Origin: a virus
Virus record (IMG/VR): IMGVR_UViG_3300042876_000248
Coordinates: 1-41,971 of that record
Strand: one strand, 5' to 3'
DNA: 41,971 bases
Shown piece after piece: positions 15,110-23,598 of this stretch. Position 1 is the stretch's first letter. Each line of letters opens with the position of its first letter. A model generated the notes under the pieces. That model saw only the letters and a list, made by a program, of their open reading frames with translations, searched no databases and was not told where the DNA came from. The position numbers were made by a program, and so were the translations under genes.

Positions 15110-15698
15110 AACGGTTTACGTCGTTTCAGGCTATATGCGCACAGGAACCTCAATGATGATGAAGGCCTTAATGGCAGGAGGGATGAGTGGAGAGTATAGA
15201 GAGAGCCGAGAAGAAATGAGAAAGCGCCACAGTGACAGTAATTACGACCCCAACAAAGACGGCCTATTCGAGCTGGACAAAGAAGAATATCACGCATTTG
15301 GCTTCCCTAATAAGTTTGAGGGGAAGTTAATTAAAGTCCTCCACTACGGAGCGAGTAGAATGTCTGTAATGGAACAAGGAATTAGGATTATATATATGAG
15401 GCGGGATATAGAGGAGGTAAGACAGAGCTTTAATGCTTTCTTTGAAAGGCAAATACCGCCTGAAGATATGGGGGATGTTGAGCGTGAAACGGAGGATATT
15501 ATAAAGCGGTTAGGGAATAGAAAGGATGTATTAAGCCTTGATGTCTTTTGGTATAGAGAAGTCTTGAAAGAGCCCATGAAATACTTTTTAACCTTAAAAG
15601 ATCATGGCTGGCCGATTGATGTAGATAAATCAGTCGCAGTAGTTGATCCTAGTAGAATAAGATACAAAAAAGAAAATCTAACCGAGGGGGTAATATGA
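15099..15698 (+). CDS. Sulfotransferase-like protein (199 aa)
   Basis: SGYMRTGTSMM (residues 10-20) matches the 5'-phosphosulfate-binding loop of sulfotransferases, and IRIIYMRRDIEEVRQSF (95-111) the 3'-phosphate-binding segment (RRD...S). The family transfers sulfate from PAPS to a hydroxyl or amine of a sugar, peptide or small molecule. The protein is shorter than many (199 residues) but both cofactor motifs are present. It overlaps the PAPS-making fusion upstream by 11 bases and the stalk protein downstream by ATGA, so all three are coupled. The substrate is unknown; the stalk protein or its glycans are the obvious candidates. Confidence 0.75.
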   Translation: MNDRTVYVVSGYMRTGTSMMMKALMAGGMSGEYRESREEMRKRHSDSNYDPNKDGLFELDKEEYHAFGFPNKFEGKLIKVLHYGASRMSVMEQGIRIIYMRRDIEEVRQSFNAFFERQIPPEDMGDVERETEDIIKRLGNRKDVLSLDVFWYREVLKEPMKYFLTLKDHGWPIDVDKSVAVVDPSRIRYKKENLTEGVI

Positions 15699-18325
15699 AT
15701 CGCCTACTAAATAGATTTGAAGACTTAACTCTTTTAAACGACAAGATATTATCAGCCAAGCCAATAGGAGGGCTTGAGATTGAATCGGAAAGAACTACTT
15801 ATTCTAAAACCTACTCTACTCTTTCTGGAAACAGATTAGTTGTTTCTCCCTTTATCCTCCACTACAAAGACGATCCAACAAATGACGCAGAGGCTTTAAA
15901 AGATATTAACTTAAATGTAGAGGACAAGATTGACTATTACGCTGTTGATAAAGGGATTTACAGGGTAAAGCTATATAAAGACAAAGTAGGGGTAGACTTT
16001 GAATCCAAGTACGGCGGGATAATCAAAATGTATCTTACCAGTGCAGGAGGATTGCCTATCGATACTTCAAAGCTAGTTGTCGAGGTAGATTCAAACAAAC
16101 TCATCTGGAAGAATGTATATCCCGATACCGATATTATCTTCGTATCAAGGATTGATGATTTTGAAATATTTAAAAGAATAAATACAAGTAACGGAACTGG
16201 AAACTTCAAGTGGAGTGTAGAGGAGGATTTAGACAATGGGGAAGCTGGAATAAACCACGATATTGTAGGCTTAGACGATCAAAATAACGCTGTTGAGATA
16301 GTTAAATCAATAACTAATGAGAAAGTAACCATAGATATAGCAAGTGGGAGAAAGATTAGAACGTATGATCTGGAGGAGACCTGGACAGGAAGAATATCAA
16401 AAGTAGTTGACAATCTTACCCGACAAAAAGACTGGATAGACGAGCCTGCGGTTTACCCAGTAATAATTGATTCTAACTTTACAGCTTCAATCTCACTAAC
16501 CGCAGATGATGGAAAAGAAACCGCAACCTATTGGTATGATACCCCGTACTCTACTTACTCGGTCAATCTTTGGGGTAAAGTAAACGCAACAATATGGCAC
16601 GGCGGTCTTCGTTATAGAACTGTAACAGTTCCAAACGCCGCAACTATAACAAGTGCTACTTTAACCGTTATTTTGGCTGCAAATACAGGAAGCCCTAACT
16701 TAACTGTATATGGGGACGATGTAGACTCAGCGGCTCTTTGGGGCAATACCAGCCGTCCTTCCCAGGTTACAAAGACTACAGCTAATACTAATTGGCAGCC
16801 TACTGGAACTGGAAGCAAGGTAATAACGATTACAAGCATTGTCCAGGAGATCGTTAATAGAGCAGGTTGGGCATCGGGCAATAATATGCGCTTTGCCTTC
16901 ATTAACCAGTCGGGTGCTGCGGGGACAAATGATGTATCGGTTTGGGATAGAAAAGGGGGAGCCGCAAATGCAGCCGTCCTTACAATAGATTACACGACAG
17001 GTTCTTTTTCTCCTTCAATATCCCCCTCAGTTAGCCCATCGCCATCTAAAAGTCCTAGTATTAGTCCCTCCGTTTCACCATCACCTTCAAGAAGTCCTAG
17101 TATCTCCCCATCAGTCTCACCATCTAAGTCGCCATCTATTAGTCCTAGTCTTTCTCCATCTCCTTCTCTTAGTCCATCATTAAGCCCTAGCATCTCGCCA
17201 AGTCCTAGTCGTTCGCCTTCAGTTAGCCCAAGTGTAAGTCCTTCTGTTTCACCATCCCCCTCATTGTCACCAAGCGTTAGTCCAAGCAAAAGCCCTTCAA
17301 TTTCTCCTAGTATTTCCCCTTCCGTTAGTCCTAGTCCAAGCCTTTCACCTTCAATCTCGCCTTCAAGATCACCTAGTATTAGTCCTAGCATATCTCCTAG
17401 CGTCTCACCATCTCCTTCTCTTTCCCCATCTGTCAGTCCATCTAAAAGTCCGTCAATAAGTCCTTCAATCTCGCCTTCTATTTCACCAAGTCCATCGTTA
17501 TCTCCTTCAATTTCTCCCAGCATCTCACCGTCAGTGTCGCCAAGTCCCTCTATTAGTCCATCAGTTAGCCCATCGAAAAGCCCAAGTATAAGTCCATCAG
17601 TAAGTCCAAGTCCTAGCTTGTCACCTAGCTTAAGTCCGTCGATATCACCATCACTTAGCCCTAGTCTTTCGCCATCTTTGAGTCCATCGGTATCACCGTC
17701 TGCTGGTGTTAGTTTTTCTCCATCGGTTTCACCGAGTATTTCTCCTTCGACTAGCCCTAGTCCAAGCCTATCACCATCGCTTAGTCCTTCTTTAAGTCCA
17801 TCTATATCTCCATCGCCGTCATTATCGCCGTCACTTTCACCATCACTCAGTCCGTCGGTTAGTCCTTCCCCTTCCTTGTCATCATCACTTAGCCCAAGTA
17901 TAAGCCCATCAGTTTCCCCTAGTCCAAGCTTGTCACCAAGTTTATCACCATCATTGAGTCTTTCTGTTTCTCCATCCATTAGCTCAAGTCTTAGTCCATC
18001 GGTATCACCAAGCATCTCACCATCTGCATCCCCTAGTGTACCCCCCCCAAAAAGAGTAACAGTTAAATTAAAGGACAAAAATGGTAATGCGGTAGCTTCT
18101 GAAACCCTAAAATACGGAATTTTTGAATACGATTCTGGAATTCCCACCAATGCCAATTGGATGAGCATTAGTAACAAAGGTTTAGGTACGACAGACGCTC
18201 TCGGTTTATTAGATGTGGAGTACACGGGTCCGACGGCAGTGGGAGATTTAATTTATATAGTTATAATTAGACCAAACAGTAACCCAACAGAATCTCTAGT
18301 TTGGACAGAAACAGTACAAGAATGA
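15695..18325 (+). CDS. Giant Ser-Pro stalk protein, probable fibre or appendage (876 aa)
   Basis: Three parts. Residues 1-438 are beta-rich, the last part (about 265-430: ATYWYDTPYSTYSVNLWGK ... TVTVPNAATITSATL) resembling carbohydrate-binding DNRLRE/CBM96-type domains. Residues 439-781 are an almost unbroken run of SPS-[IVLK] units, about half Ser, expected to be an extended mucin-like rod. Residues 784-876 form a small beta domain (RVTVKLKDKNGNAVASETL) like an invasin/Ig fold tip. The start overlaps the sulfotransferase stop (ATGA). Likely exposed on the virion and a target for O-glycosylation or sulfation; this is inference. The opposite strand shows a long open frame only because of the repeat. 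Confidence 0.75.
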   Translation: MNRLLNRFEDLTLLNDKILSAKPIGGLEIESERTTYSKTYSTLSGNRLVVSPFILHYKDDPTNDAEALKDINLNVEDKIDYYAVDKGIYRVKLYKDKVGVDFESKYGGIIKMYLTSAGGLPIDTSKLVVEVDSNKLIWKNVYPDTDIIFVSRIDDFEIFKRINTSNGTGNFKWSVEEDLDNGEAGINHDIVGLDDQNNAVEIVKSITNEKVTIDIASGRKIRTYDLEETWTGRISKVVDNLTRQKDWIDEPAVYPVIIDSNFTASISLTADDGKETATYWYDTPYSTYSVNLWGKVNATIWHGGLRYRTVTVPNAATITSATLTVILAANTGSPNLTVYGDDVDSAALWGNTSRPSQVTKTTANTNWQPTGTGSKVITITSIVQEIVNRAGWASGNNMRFAFINQSGAAGTNDVSVWDRKGGAANAAVLTIDYTTGSFSPSISPSVSPSPSKSPSISPSVSPSPSRSPSISPSVSPSKSPSISPSLSPSPSLSPSLSPSISPSPSRSPSVSPSVSPSVSPSPSLSPSVSPSKSPSISPSISPSVSPSPSLSPSISPSRSPSISPSISPSVSPSPSLSPSVSPSKSPSISPSISPSISPSPSLSPSISPSISPSVSPSPSISPSVSPSKSPSISPSVSPSPSLSPSLSPSISPSLSPSLSPSLSPSVSPSAGVSFSPSVSPSISPSTSPSPSLSPSLSPSLSPSISPSPSLSPSLSPSLSPSVSPSPSLSSSLSPSISPSVSPSPSLSPSLSPSLSLSVSPSISSSLSPSVSPSISPSASPSVPPPKRVTVKLKDKNGNAVASETLKYGIFEYDSGIPTNANWMSISNKGLGTTDALGLLDVEYTGPTAVGDLIYIVIIRPNSNPTESLVWTETVQE
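17009..18037 (+). repeat. Protein-level SPSx repeat with shuffled codons
   Basis: About 1,030 bases encode mainly SPS-[I/V/L/P/K/R] tetrads. Ser codons rotate among TCT, TCA, TCC, TCG, AGT and AGC and Pro codons vary as well, so the repeat is strong in protein but weak in DNA. This keeps the length stable against slippage and recombination and shows selection on the protein. Confidence 0.9.
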
Positions 18326-18326
18326 A

Positions 18327-18620
18327 ATGGCGACTCTTTGCACAAATGATCCTACTCTAAATGAAGGATATTTAACTACCCATGATCCGACTACATGTGG
18401 ACAATCTATATCTGGAGGAAAACCCAAGAAGAAAAAATGGAACTTGGTTTACTTTGATGAAGAAAAATGGCTTTTGGAGAAAACAAAAGAAATTATAAGC
18501 ACAGGAGTAAGGAAGAATACTATGGCTCCAATCTCAAGAAAGAATCCAAGAGTGCCTGTGTCAAGAAAGAGAGCAAAAAGAATTGCAGAGGCATTACTAA
18601 AAAGAAAAACAGTATACTAG
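18327..18620 (+). CDS. Basic small protein (97 aa)
   Basis: No family recognised. The N-terminal third is polar (CTNDPTLNEGYLTTHDPTTCGQ) with two Cys residues; the rest is strongly basic (GKPKKKKWNL, SRKNPRVPVSRKRAKRIAEALLKRK) with a likely C-terminal helix. It follows the stalk protein after one base and precedes a promoter. Position among tail genes suggests a virion or assembly protein, perhaps one that binds an acidic (for example sulfated) partner, but there is no direct evidence. Confidence 0.6.
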   Translation: MATLCTNDPTLNEGYLTTHDPTTCGQSISGGKPKKKKWNLVYFDEEKWLLEKTKEIISTGVRKNTMAPISRKNPRVPVSRKRAKRIAEALLKRKTVY

Positions 18621-18655
18621 ACAACTTGTGATACATTATCACCAAGGCTGATTTT

Positions 18656-18684
18656 TTGACAAAGATTATCCCCAGATAAATAAT
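18656..18684 (+). promoter_or_regulatory. Rightward promoter, leaderless
   Basis: TTGACA (18656-18661), 17-base spacer and AATAAT (18679-18684). The expected start coincides with ATG 18691, so the LamG protein should be translated from a leaderless message. Same boxes and spacing as the portal promoter at 6033-6061. Confidence 0.8.
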
Positions 18685-18690
18685 AGTAAT

Positions 18691-19725
18691 ATGGCATTGG
18701 ACCTCAATGATAAAACAGCAAATGGAAATAATTTAACCAATAGTGGTGCAACTGAATGGATAACAGATTTTCCATTTGCTCAATCTACAGAAGCGATTAA
18801 ATTAGTTCGAGCATCCTCTCAATATTTATATGCTGCTGATAGTGCTTCCTTAGACTTGTCTGGAAATGGAACAATTGAACTATGGGTTAAATTTGACTCT
18901 ACACCAGCTTCGGATGGAGATATCTATACTTTTGTTTCTAAATATCAAGACTCGACTAATAATCGTAGTTATATATTCTATCTACGCAACGATACAGGAA
19001 CTTTAAGACTTAAATGGCTTACTACTACTGATGGAACAGCAGGGACCGTAGTTATAAAACAAGTTGACTGGACACCTTCAACGGGAACTTGGTATCACGT
19101 TGCTACCACCTTTGATACATCTGGAAATGTAATATTTTACGTTAATGGTAGTCAACAGGGTACAACTCAGACTGGTGGTAATACTTCGATATTTAATAGC
19201 AATGCTAAATTAGGAATAGGTGTTTACAATATTGATTCGACTCCCATTGATTTTTTCGATGGAAAAAAAGATGACATAAGAATTTGGAGTGTAGTTAGAA
19301 CACAAACGGAGATTACCAATAACAAAAGTCTTGAGTTGACAGGTAGTGAATCTAATTTAAAAGCATATGTTCCTTTTGAAACCAATTTAGGACCAGGTAG
19401 TACATCTCCCTCTTTAAGTCCATCTATATCTCCATCCGTTTCACCATCCCTCAGTCCTTCACTGTCACCATCCTTGAGTCCTTCGGAGAGTCCTTCTGTT
19501 TCACCATCCGTATCTCCTTCTGTCTCACCTAGCCCTTCTATAAGCCCAAGTGCATCTCCATCTGCTAGTCCTAGCGTAAGTCCAAGTGCAGCCGATGAAG
19601 AATCTCCTACTCTTTTGGCTGCGACTGAAATAACTGTTCAACCATCAACTACTGAAACTAAAACCATATATTCTGCTACTGAAGTAGATGTAATTGTAAG
19701 TTCAAAGAAAATCTCTAATATTTGA
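18691..19725 (+). CDS. LamG-domain protein with short SPS stalk (344 aa)
   Basis: Residues about 35-215 form a LamG/concanavalin A-like jelly-roll (SASLDLSGNGTIELWVKF, TWYHVATTFDTSGNVIFYVNG, DDIRIWSVVRTQTEI), a fold that usually binds carbohydrate. Residues 239-299 are an SPS-x stalk like that of the 876-aa protein, and 300-344 a Thr/Val-rich beta tail. Probably an appendage or receptor-binding protein of the virion. It has its own leaderless promoter, so its level can be set separately. There is no signal peptide, as expected for a structural protein assembled in the cytoplasm. Confidence 0.8.
   Translation: MALDLNDKTANGNNLTNSGATEWITDFPFAQSTEAIKLVRASSQYLYAADSASLDLSGNGTIELWVKFDSTPASDGDIYTFVSKYQDSTNNRSYIFYLRNDTGTLRLKWLTTTDGTAGTVVIKQVDWTPSTGTWYHVATTFDTSGNVIFYVNGSQQGTTQTGGNTSIFNSNAKLGIGVYNIDSTPIDFFDGKKDDIRIWSVVRTQTEITNNKSLELTGSESNLKAYVPFETNLGPGSTSPSLSPSISPSVSPSLSPSLSPSLSPSESPSVSPSVSPSVSPSPSISPSASPSASPSVSPSAADEESPTLLAATEITVQPSTTETKTIYSATEVDVIVSSKKISNI
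19405..19587 (+). repeat. Second SPSx stalk repeat
   Basis: About 60 residues of SPS-[L/I/V/E/A] units within the LamG protein, again with mixed Ser codons. It shares its unit with the long stalk at 17009-18037, suggesting a common modification or assembly role for both proteins. Confidence 0.85.
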
Positions 19726-19757
19726 CTTACTTTAATAATTGAGTAAAGATTAGGCAA

Positions 19758-20636
19758 ATGACTTTAATAATCGAAAGATTGTATGCTGAAAATCCTATTG
19801 ACGGAACAGATACGTTTGACCAAATCAGGTTCTACTCTGCTACTGATTCCTCTGGTACTGGAACTGCTTTAATTGCAACAGTTTCTATTGATACAACTAC
19901 TATAAATCCCATTGATCCAGGATTTACTTTATACAAATATACGTCAGGAGATAGCACAAAATACGTTTCCGCCACTTATTACAGTACAACTTCTAATTTT
20001 GAAACTAGAAAATCTGATTGGGTTCTTCAGGGACAAGATAGGTGGGACACCATGTTTATGAATGAACTTCAAGACACTACAAGTTCAGTCTGGAATGCTA
20101 CAGATAGAAGTTATATCAAAAATAAGGCATTACAAGCTCTCTTTCCTGATTTCTTTTATGAAAGTATAGATACTTCATTAACAGTTGTTAATAATTCAAC
20201 TACCCAAACTAAAATATATACTGTTCCTTTTGGGATATTCCAAATATCAGAAGTGGGAGTTGGTAATCCGAATAGTTCGACTCAAACTTTTAAACTGGTA
20301 GTGCAGGATAATTGGGAATTTGAACAAAACAAACTTAGATTTTTCAATATGTCTGGTATGACAGATACTTACCCACTTCGTATTGTAGCTTCTAAGAAAT
20401 ATGTAGAGGTGGGACAAGTACCTACAAGACTCGATCCTCTTTCAATGCTTTACATGAAGATGAGTGCATATCAAAGACTTGCAGACGATTATCCACGATA
20501 TTTGAAATGGTCCAGACTACAAAAAGGAAGCAAAGTAACTCTTGAAGGATTGAGACTCCTAATTAAAGACTTGAGAAATCAGTTTGAAGAAGAAAGGGGA
20601 AGACAAAAAACTCTCTTTAGATCAGGAAGGATATGA
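19758..20636 (+). CDS. Putative head-tail adaptor or tail protein (292 aa)
   Basis: The first 85 residues are beta-rich (ERLYAENPIDGTDTFDQIRFYSA ... YYSTTSNFETRKSDWVLQG). The rest is mixed, with helices WNATDRSYIKNKALQALFPDFFYE and a C-terminal helical hairpin (DPLSMLYMKMSAYQRLADDYPRYLKW ... RLLIKDLRNQFEEER). A helix-rich core after a beta domain and a position between appendage and tail genes fit an adaptor, but no signature motif is seen. Weak ribosome-binding site. Followed after six bases by the Dit-like gene. Confidence 0.5.
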   Translation: MTLIIERLYAENPIDGTDTFDQIRFYSATDSSGTGTALIATVSIDTTTINPIDPGFTLYKYTSGDSTKYVSATYYSTTSNFETRKSDWVLQGQDRWDTMFMNELQDTTSSVWNATDRSYIKNKALQALFPDFFYESIDTSLTVVNNSTTQTKIYTVPFGIFQISEVGVGNPNSSTQTFKLVVQDNWEFEQNKLRFFNMSGMTDTYPLRIVASKKYVEVGQVPTRLDPLSMLYMKMSAYQRLADDYPRYLKWSRLQKGSKVTLEGLRLLIKDLRNQFEEERGRQKTLFRSGRI

Positions 20637-20642
20637 AACTAG

Positions 20643-21485
20643 ATGTCAGAATTTCAAAAAACCACCTATAATTTTAACAGTCGTCTAGTCCTCAATGACG
20701 ATACTACAGATCCAGATGCTTTTGTCTTAGTTGATCCTAACGCATTACTAGATACTCTTGCTGCTAACGTCCAAGAACCTAAACCAACAGAACCAGGAAT
20801 TATTGACTATGGAGTAAAGTTTAATCAAGGTATTGCTGTCATACCTGTTCAGTTAGTTGCGACCAGTGAAGCGAAAATGGCACAACTAATTCAAGATGTA
20901 AAGCAAGCATTTAATCCAGATTTACTAGAATTAGACACAACATACGGAGAAACTACAAAATATCAAGGCTACCACCCCCTGAAATGGACTGAGACAGTGG
21001 GTTCTACTTCGAGAGCATTTCAAATATATCTCAAGAGCCAAGAAACTCCGATTATTGAACAAGATTCACTGGCAGGTCTTGTCAGAGAAGGAAAATTAAA
21101 GTTAAAAGCTATGGATCCGAGGAAATATCTCCAATCTCAGACGACTTTAACTGGTGCTGGTGATGCTACTAATGCTGGTACATATCCAACACCCGTAGAA
21201 ATTACTATTACAGCAAGTGGAACAACATCAACAAGTTTGCAACTCATTAATGCTACCCGTGTTCCTGCTGACGCTATATATGTCACAACTGCTTTGGCAA
21301 ATAATGACGTATTAGTAATTGATACTTTTCTTCATTCTGTTAAATTAAATGGAACTGAGAAAAGAGGAATGTTAGGAAACAACACTGAATGGTGGACACT
21401 TTTCCCTGGACAAAATACAATTACATATAATAACGGAACTAATATGTCGATGGTGACGAAATTTTACAGTGCTTGGCCTTTGTAA
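20643..21485 (+). CDS. Phage tail protein, distal-tail (Dit)-like (280 aa)
   Basis: Pattern resembles siphovirus distal tail proteins: an N-terminal region with IDYGVKFNQGIAVIPVQLVATSEAKMAQLIQDVKQAF, a KWTETVGSTSRAFQIYLKSQETPI strand set, and a C-terminal galectin-like beta domain (PVEITITASGTTSTSLQLINA ... LIDTFLHSVKLNG) ending in NTITYNNGTNMSMVTKFY. Such proteins form the ring joining the tail tube to the baseplate. Located directly before the baseplate hub candidate. Subfamily is uncertain. Confidence 0.65.
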   Translation: MSEFQKTTYNFNSRLVLNDDTTDPDAFVLVDPNALLDTLAANVQEPKPTEPGIIDYGVKFNQGIAVIPVQLVATSEAKMAQLIQDVKQAFNPDLLELDTTYGETTKYQGYHPLKWTETVGSTSRAFQIYLKSQETPIIEQDSLAGLVREGKLKLKAMDPRKYLQSQTTLTGAGDATNAGTYPTPVEITITASGTTSTSLQLINATRVPADAIYVTTALANNDVLVIDTFLHSVKLNGTEKRGMLGNNTEWWTLFPGQNTITYNNGTNMSMVTKFYSAWPL

Positions 21486-21511
21486 TAAGTTTATAAAGTG
21501 AGGTGATTTAT

Positions 21512-21658
21512 ATGGCAAAAGGAATGGAAAATTGCAGTTATGGAGAACACATGGCCCCCAAGGGACATAAAAATCGTATGTCCGCTAATGTTATGGACAA
21601 ATCTATGAAGATGAAATCTCCCGCAATGATGAATAAAACACATAGTGGAAAAAATTAA
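21512..21658 (+). CDS. Met-rich small protein (48 aa)
   Basis: A short gene with a good ribosome-binding site (GAGGTGAT five bases before ATG 21512) exactly filling the gap between two tail genes. Ten of 48 residues are Met, with several Lys, His and Asn (MAPKGHKNRMSANVMDKSMKMKSPAMMNK). No membrane segment and no recognised family. The site and fit support it as real. It may be a tiny tail or assembly protein, or a metal-binding peptide; unknown. Confidence 0.65.
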   Translation: MAKGMENCSYGEHMAPKGHKNRMSANVMDKSMKMKSPAMMNKTHSGKN

Positions 21659-21664
21659 AGGACG

Positions 21665-22768
21665 ATGGCAGAACCAACAAAGTATGTTGTTTTGGTTAAA
21701 GACAAAGCAGGTACTAATAGTTATGAATTTGAAAAATCCACGTCTCTTTCATGGGATTGGTATGAAAATGACGTAGGTGCATGTAGATTTACAATTCCAT
21801 ACAACGATGTTAAGTTAAATTCAACTTCAATTCCCGATAACGCTTTCAGTGAAATATTGATTTATAGAAACCAATCTTTAGTTTGGCAGGGATTTATTGC
21901 TTACATTGAAGATACAAAAGACGGAACTACAGTATATGGATTAACTTATATGGAAGTTTTTAAATATCTTCCAACTGGATTTAATGGTGTTGATGATGAT
22001 TCTTCTACTAGATATGTCAGCCAACAAATACCTGCAATTATTAATACTCTTTGGTCTGCTTTGGGTAATTATGCTTGGACTACTAACAAGATAACTAAGG
22101 GAACGATAGAAACTGTTTATCAGACTGGAACTTCGACTGCTAAAACTATAAGTAAAACATTTTTTGACGAGTATTGGTTTGATATGCTTAGACAGTTTGT
22201 AGATTTTGGTAGATCGGATTCTCCATCTGGTGCTTGGAAGCAAGATACTGTTTTTGAAATAACTTTTTCTGAGACAACACCTACTTTTAACTTTTGGCGT
22301 GATGTAGGTAGTAATAAATCTGATGTTATTCTTGAACTAGATAGCGAAATAGTTAATTTTAATTTTGGAGTTGACTTTAGAGCTTTAAGAAATTCTATAG
22401 TTGGTTATGCAATTACTGATGGTCCACTGGTTATTAATAACGGGCAATCAGATGCCACATCTTCATCAACTTATTATCGAAGAAGATTATCTCCTTTAAT
22501 TTCAGGAGTTACAAATACCGATCAGTTATCTGAGAAAACTAAATACTTGCTTAAATCGTATAAAGATCCACTCAAAAACTTTTCAATTCAACTTGCATCT
22601 GGACTGATACCTTTTAGTGGTTACTCAATGGGAGATAGTATTAAAATAAGAATAAACAGAGGTAGGGTTAATGTAGATCAGTTTTTTAGAGTTATTGGTA
22701 TGGAAGTTAACTTAGATCAAAACGGAGTAGAAACTGTAAAACCACAACTACAAGTACAAAAAACATGA
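21665..22768 (+). CDS. Baseplate hub / tail-associated protein (367 aa)
   Basis: Resembles the N-terminal hub part of tail-associated lysin/gp37-like proteins: an initial beta domain (SLSWDWYENDVGACRFTIPYNDV ... SEILIYRNQSLVWQGFIAYIED), a middle helical section (YVSQQIPAIINTLWSALGNY, EYWFDMLRQFVDF), and a final domain with FSIQLASGLIPFSGYSMGDSIKIRINRGRVNVDQFFRVIGMEV, typical of hub proteins. No lysin domain is attached. ATG 21665 has AAGGA five bases upstream. Overlaps the next gene by ATGA. Confidence 0.7.
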   Translation: MAEPTKYVVLVKDKAGTNSYEFEKSTSLSWDWYENDVGACRFTIPYNDVKLNSTSIPDNAFSEILIYRNQSLVWQGFIAYIEDTKDGTTVYGLTYMEVFKYLPTGFNGVDDDSSTRYVSQQIPAIINTLWSALGNYAWTTNKITKGTIETVYQTGTSTAKTISKTFFDEYWFDMLRQFVDFGRSDSPSGAWKQDTVFEITFSETTPTFNFWRDVGSNKSDVILELDSEIVNFNFGVDFRALRNSIVGYAITDGPLVINNGQSDATSSSTYYRRRLSPLISGVTNTDQLSEKTKYLLKSYKDPLKNFSIQLASGLIPFSGYSMGDSIKIRINRGRVNVDQFFRVIGMEVNLDQNGVETVKPQLQVQKT

Positions 22769-23319
22769 CAAAAAGTCAGGCTCTAGTTTCATTAGAAGTG
22801 TTTTTGACAATTATTATTATTGCTACGATAATTATAAAATATATGCCAATTACCTTTCCTCAACCAAATCCACTTGATGATTCACAAAATTTATCATCAT
22901 CCAATCTTGGAAATTCGACAGATACGAATATGGTTACTAAATTAACTGTCGGACAGGTAACTGATGCTAACCTATTTACAACTACTTCAACAACTTATGT
23001 GGATGTTACAAACATGTCTTTGACATTTTCTCTTTCGAGAACTTCCAATGTCTTAATTGGGGGTGGTGCTGGTGGTTTCAATACTCATGCTACTAATCCC
23101 GCACAACTAACTGTTGAGGTCGATGGGGCTACAGTTGGAAGTATTATGCCATTGGTTAACGCAACAGGTGGAGCGTCAAGTGCCTCTACTACTCAAATAG
23201 TATCTCTTGGAGTTGGAAGTCACACAGTTAAAATGAGATTGCTTGCTAATACAGCAGGAACCGCAACTTTACCAGCAGCAAGCCAAAAAATTATTTATTA
23301 CACAGTGTTAGCAAACTAA
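22765..23319 (+). CDS. Single-pass membrane or hydrophobic-tip tail protein (184 aa)
   Basis: Residues 9-28 are strongly hydrophobic (VFLTIIIIATIIIKYM), then a Ser/Asn/Asp-rich linker and a beta-sandwich-like domain (about 65-184: TSTTYVDVTNMSLTFSLSRTSNVLIGGGAGG ... GSHTVKMRLLANTAGTATLPAASQKIIYY). The domain looks like the small beta domains of tail fibres. The N-terminal anchor is unusual for a virion protein and may insert into the host envelope. Coupled by ATGA to the hub gene; followed by a strong hairpin. Confidence 0.6.
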   Translation: MTKSQALVSLEVFLTIIIIATIIIKYMPITFPQPNPLDDSQNLSSSNLGNSTDTNMVTKLTVGQVTDANLFTTTSTTYVDVTNMSLTFSLSRTSNVLIGGGAGGFNTHATNPAQLTVEVDGATVGSIMPLVNATGGASSASTTQIVSLGVGSHTVKMRLLANTAGTATLPAASQKIIYYTVLAN

Positions 23320-23333
23320 TGTGACCAAAAAAA

Positions 23334-23361
23334 AGGAGGAGATAAAAAATTATCTCCTCCT
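23334..23361. terminator. Bidirectional terminator hairpin
   Basis: AGGAGGAGATAA (23334-23345) and TTATCTCCTCCT (23350-23361) form a perfect 12-bp stem with an AAAA loop. On the minus strand a run of T follows, making it strongest for leftward RNA leaving the glycosyltransferase operon; rightward the tail (CTTGATTAATT) is weaker. It marks the end of both converging transcription units. Confidence 0.8.
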
Positions 23362-23379
23362 CTTGATTAATTCTATCAT

Positions 23380-23559
23380 ATGTTGAAACAAATAACATGG
23401 TATGTGATTACACTTCCCTTTAGGATGTATTTTTCTACTTGGTGCTTCATCCTAATTCTATTTAAACGGAGGACTCCTAAGTGGTTGCAGGAGAGAGTAC
23501 AATCTGAGATGAAGTTTGAAGATTTGCCTTTTGGAAAAATAGAAAGTTACAAAAGATAA
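23380..23559 (+). CDS. Small membrane protein (59 aa)
   Basis: A complete frame between the terminator and the next promoter. Residues 5-28 are hydrophobic (ITWYVITLPFRMYFSTWCFILILF), followed by KRRTPKWLQERVQ, a positive-inside signature, and an acidic-to-basic tail. No clear ribosome-binding site. Its composition suggests a genuine single-span membrane protein, for example a spanin or superinfection protein, but I recognise no family. Confidence 0.55.
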   Translation: MLKQITWYVITLPFRMYFSTWCFILILFKRRTPKWLQERVQSEMKFEDLPFGKIESYKR

Positions 23560-23563
23560 AAAT

Positions 23564-23591
23564 TTGACAAGAGATTAAAAAAGAATAATAC
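23564..23591 (+). promoter_or_regulatory. Rightward promoter, leaderless
   Basis: TTGACA (23564-23569), 16-base spacer and TAATAC (23586-23591). The expected start falls on ATG 23599, which decides that start over an upstream TTG at 23593. Confidence 0.75.
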
Positions 23592-23598
23592 TTTGTTT

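Noticed and set aside
16990-18225. 411-codon open frame on the minus strand rich in Gly, Asp, Leu and Glu
   Set aside because: It is the antisense of the SPS repeat: Ser/Pro codons read backward seldom give stops. There is no start signal, and the plus-strand gene has folded domains on both sides of the repeat.
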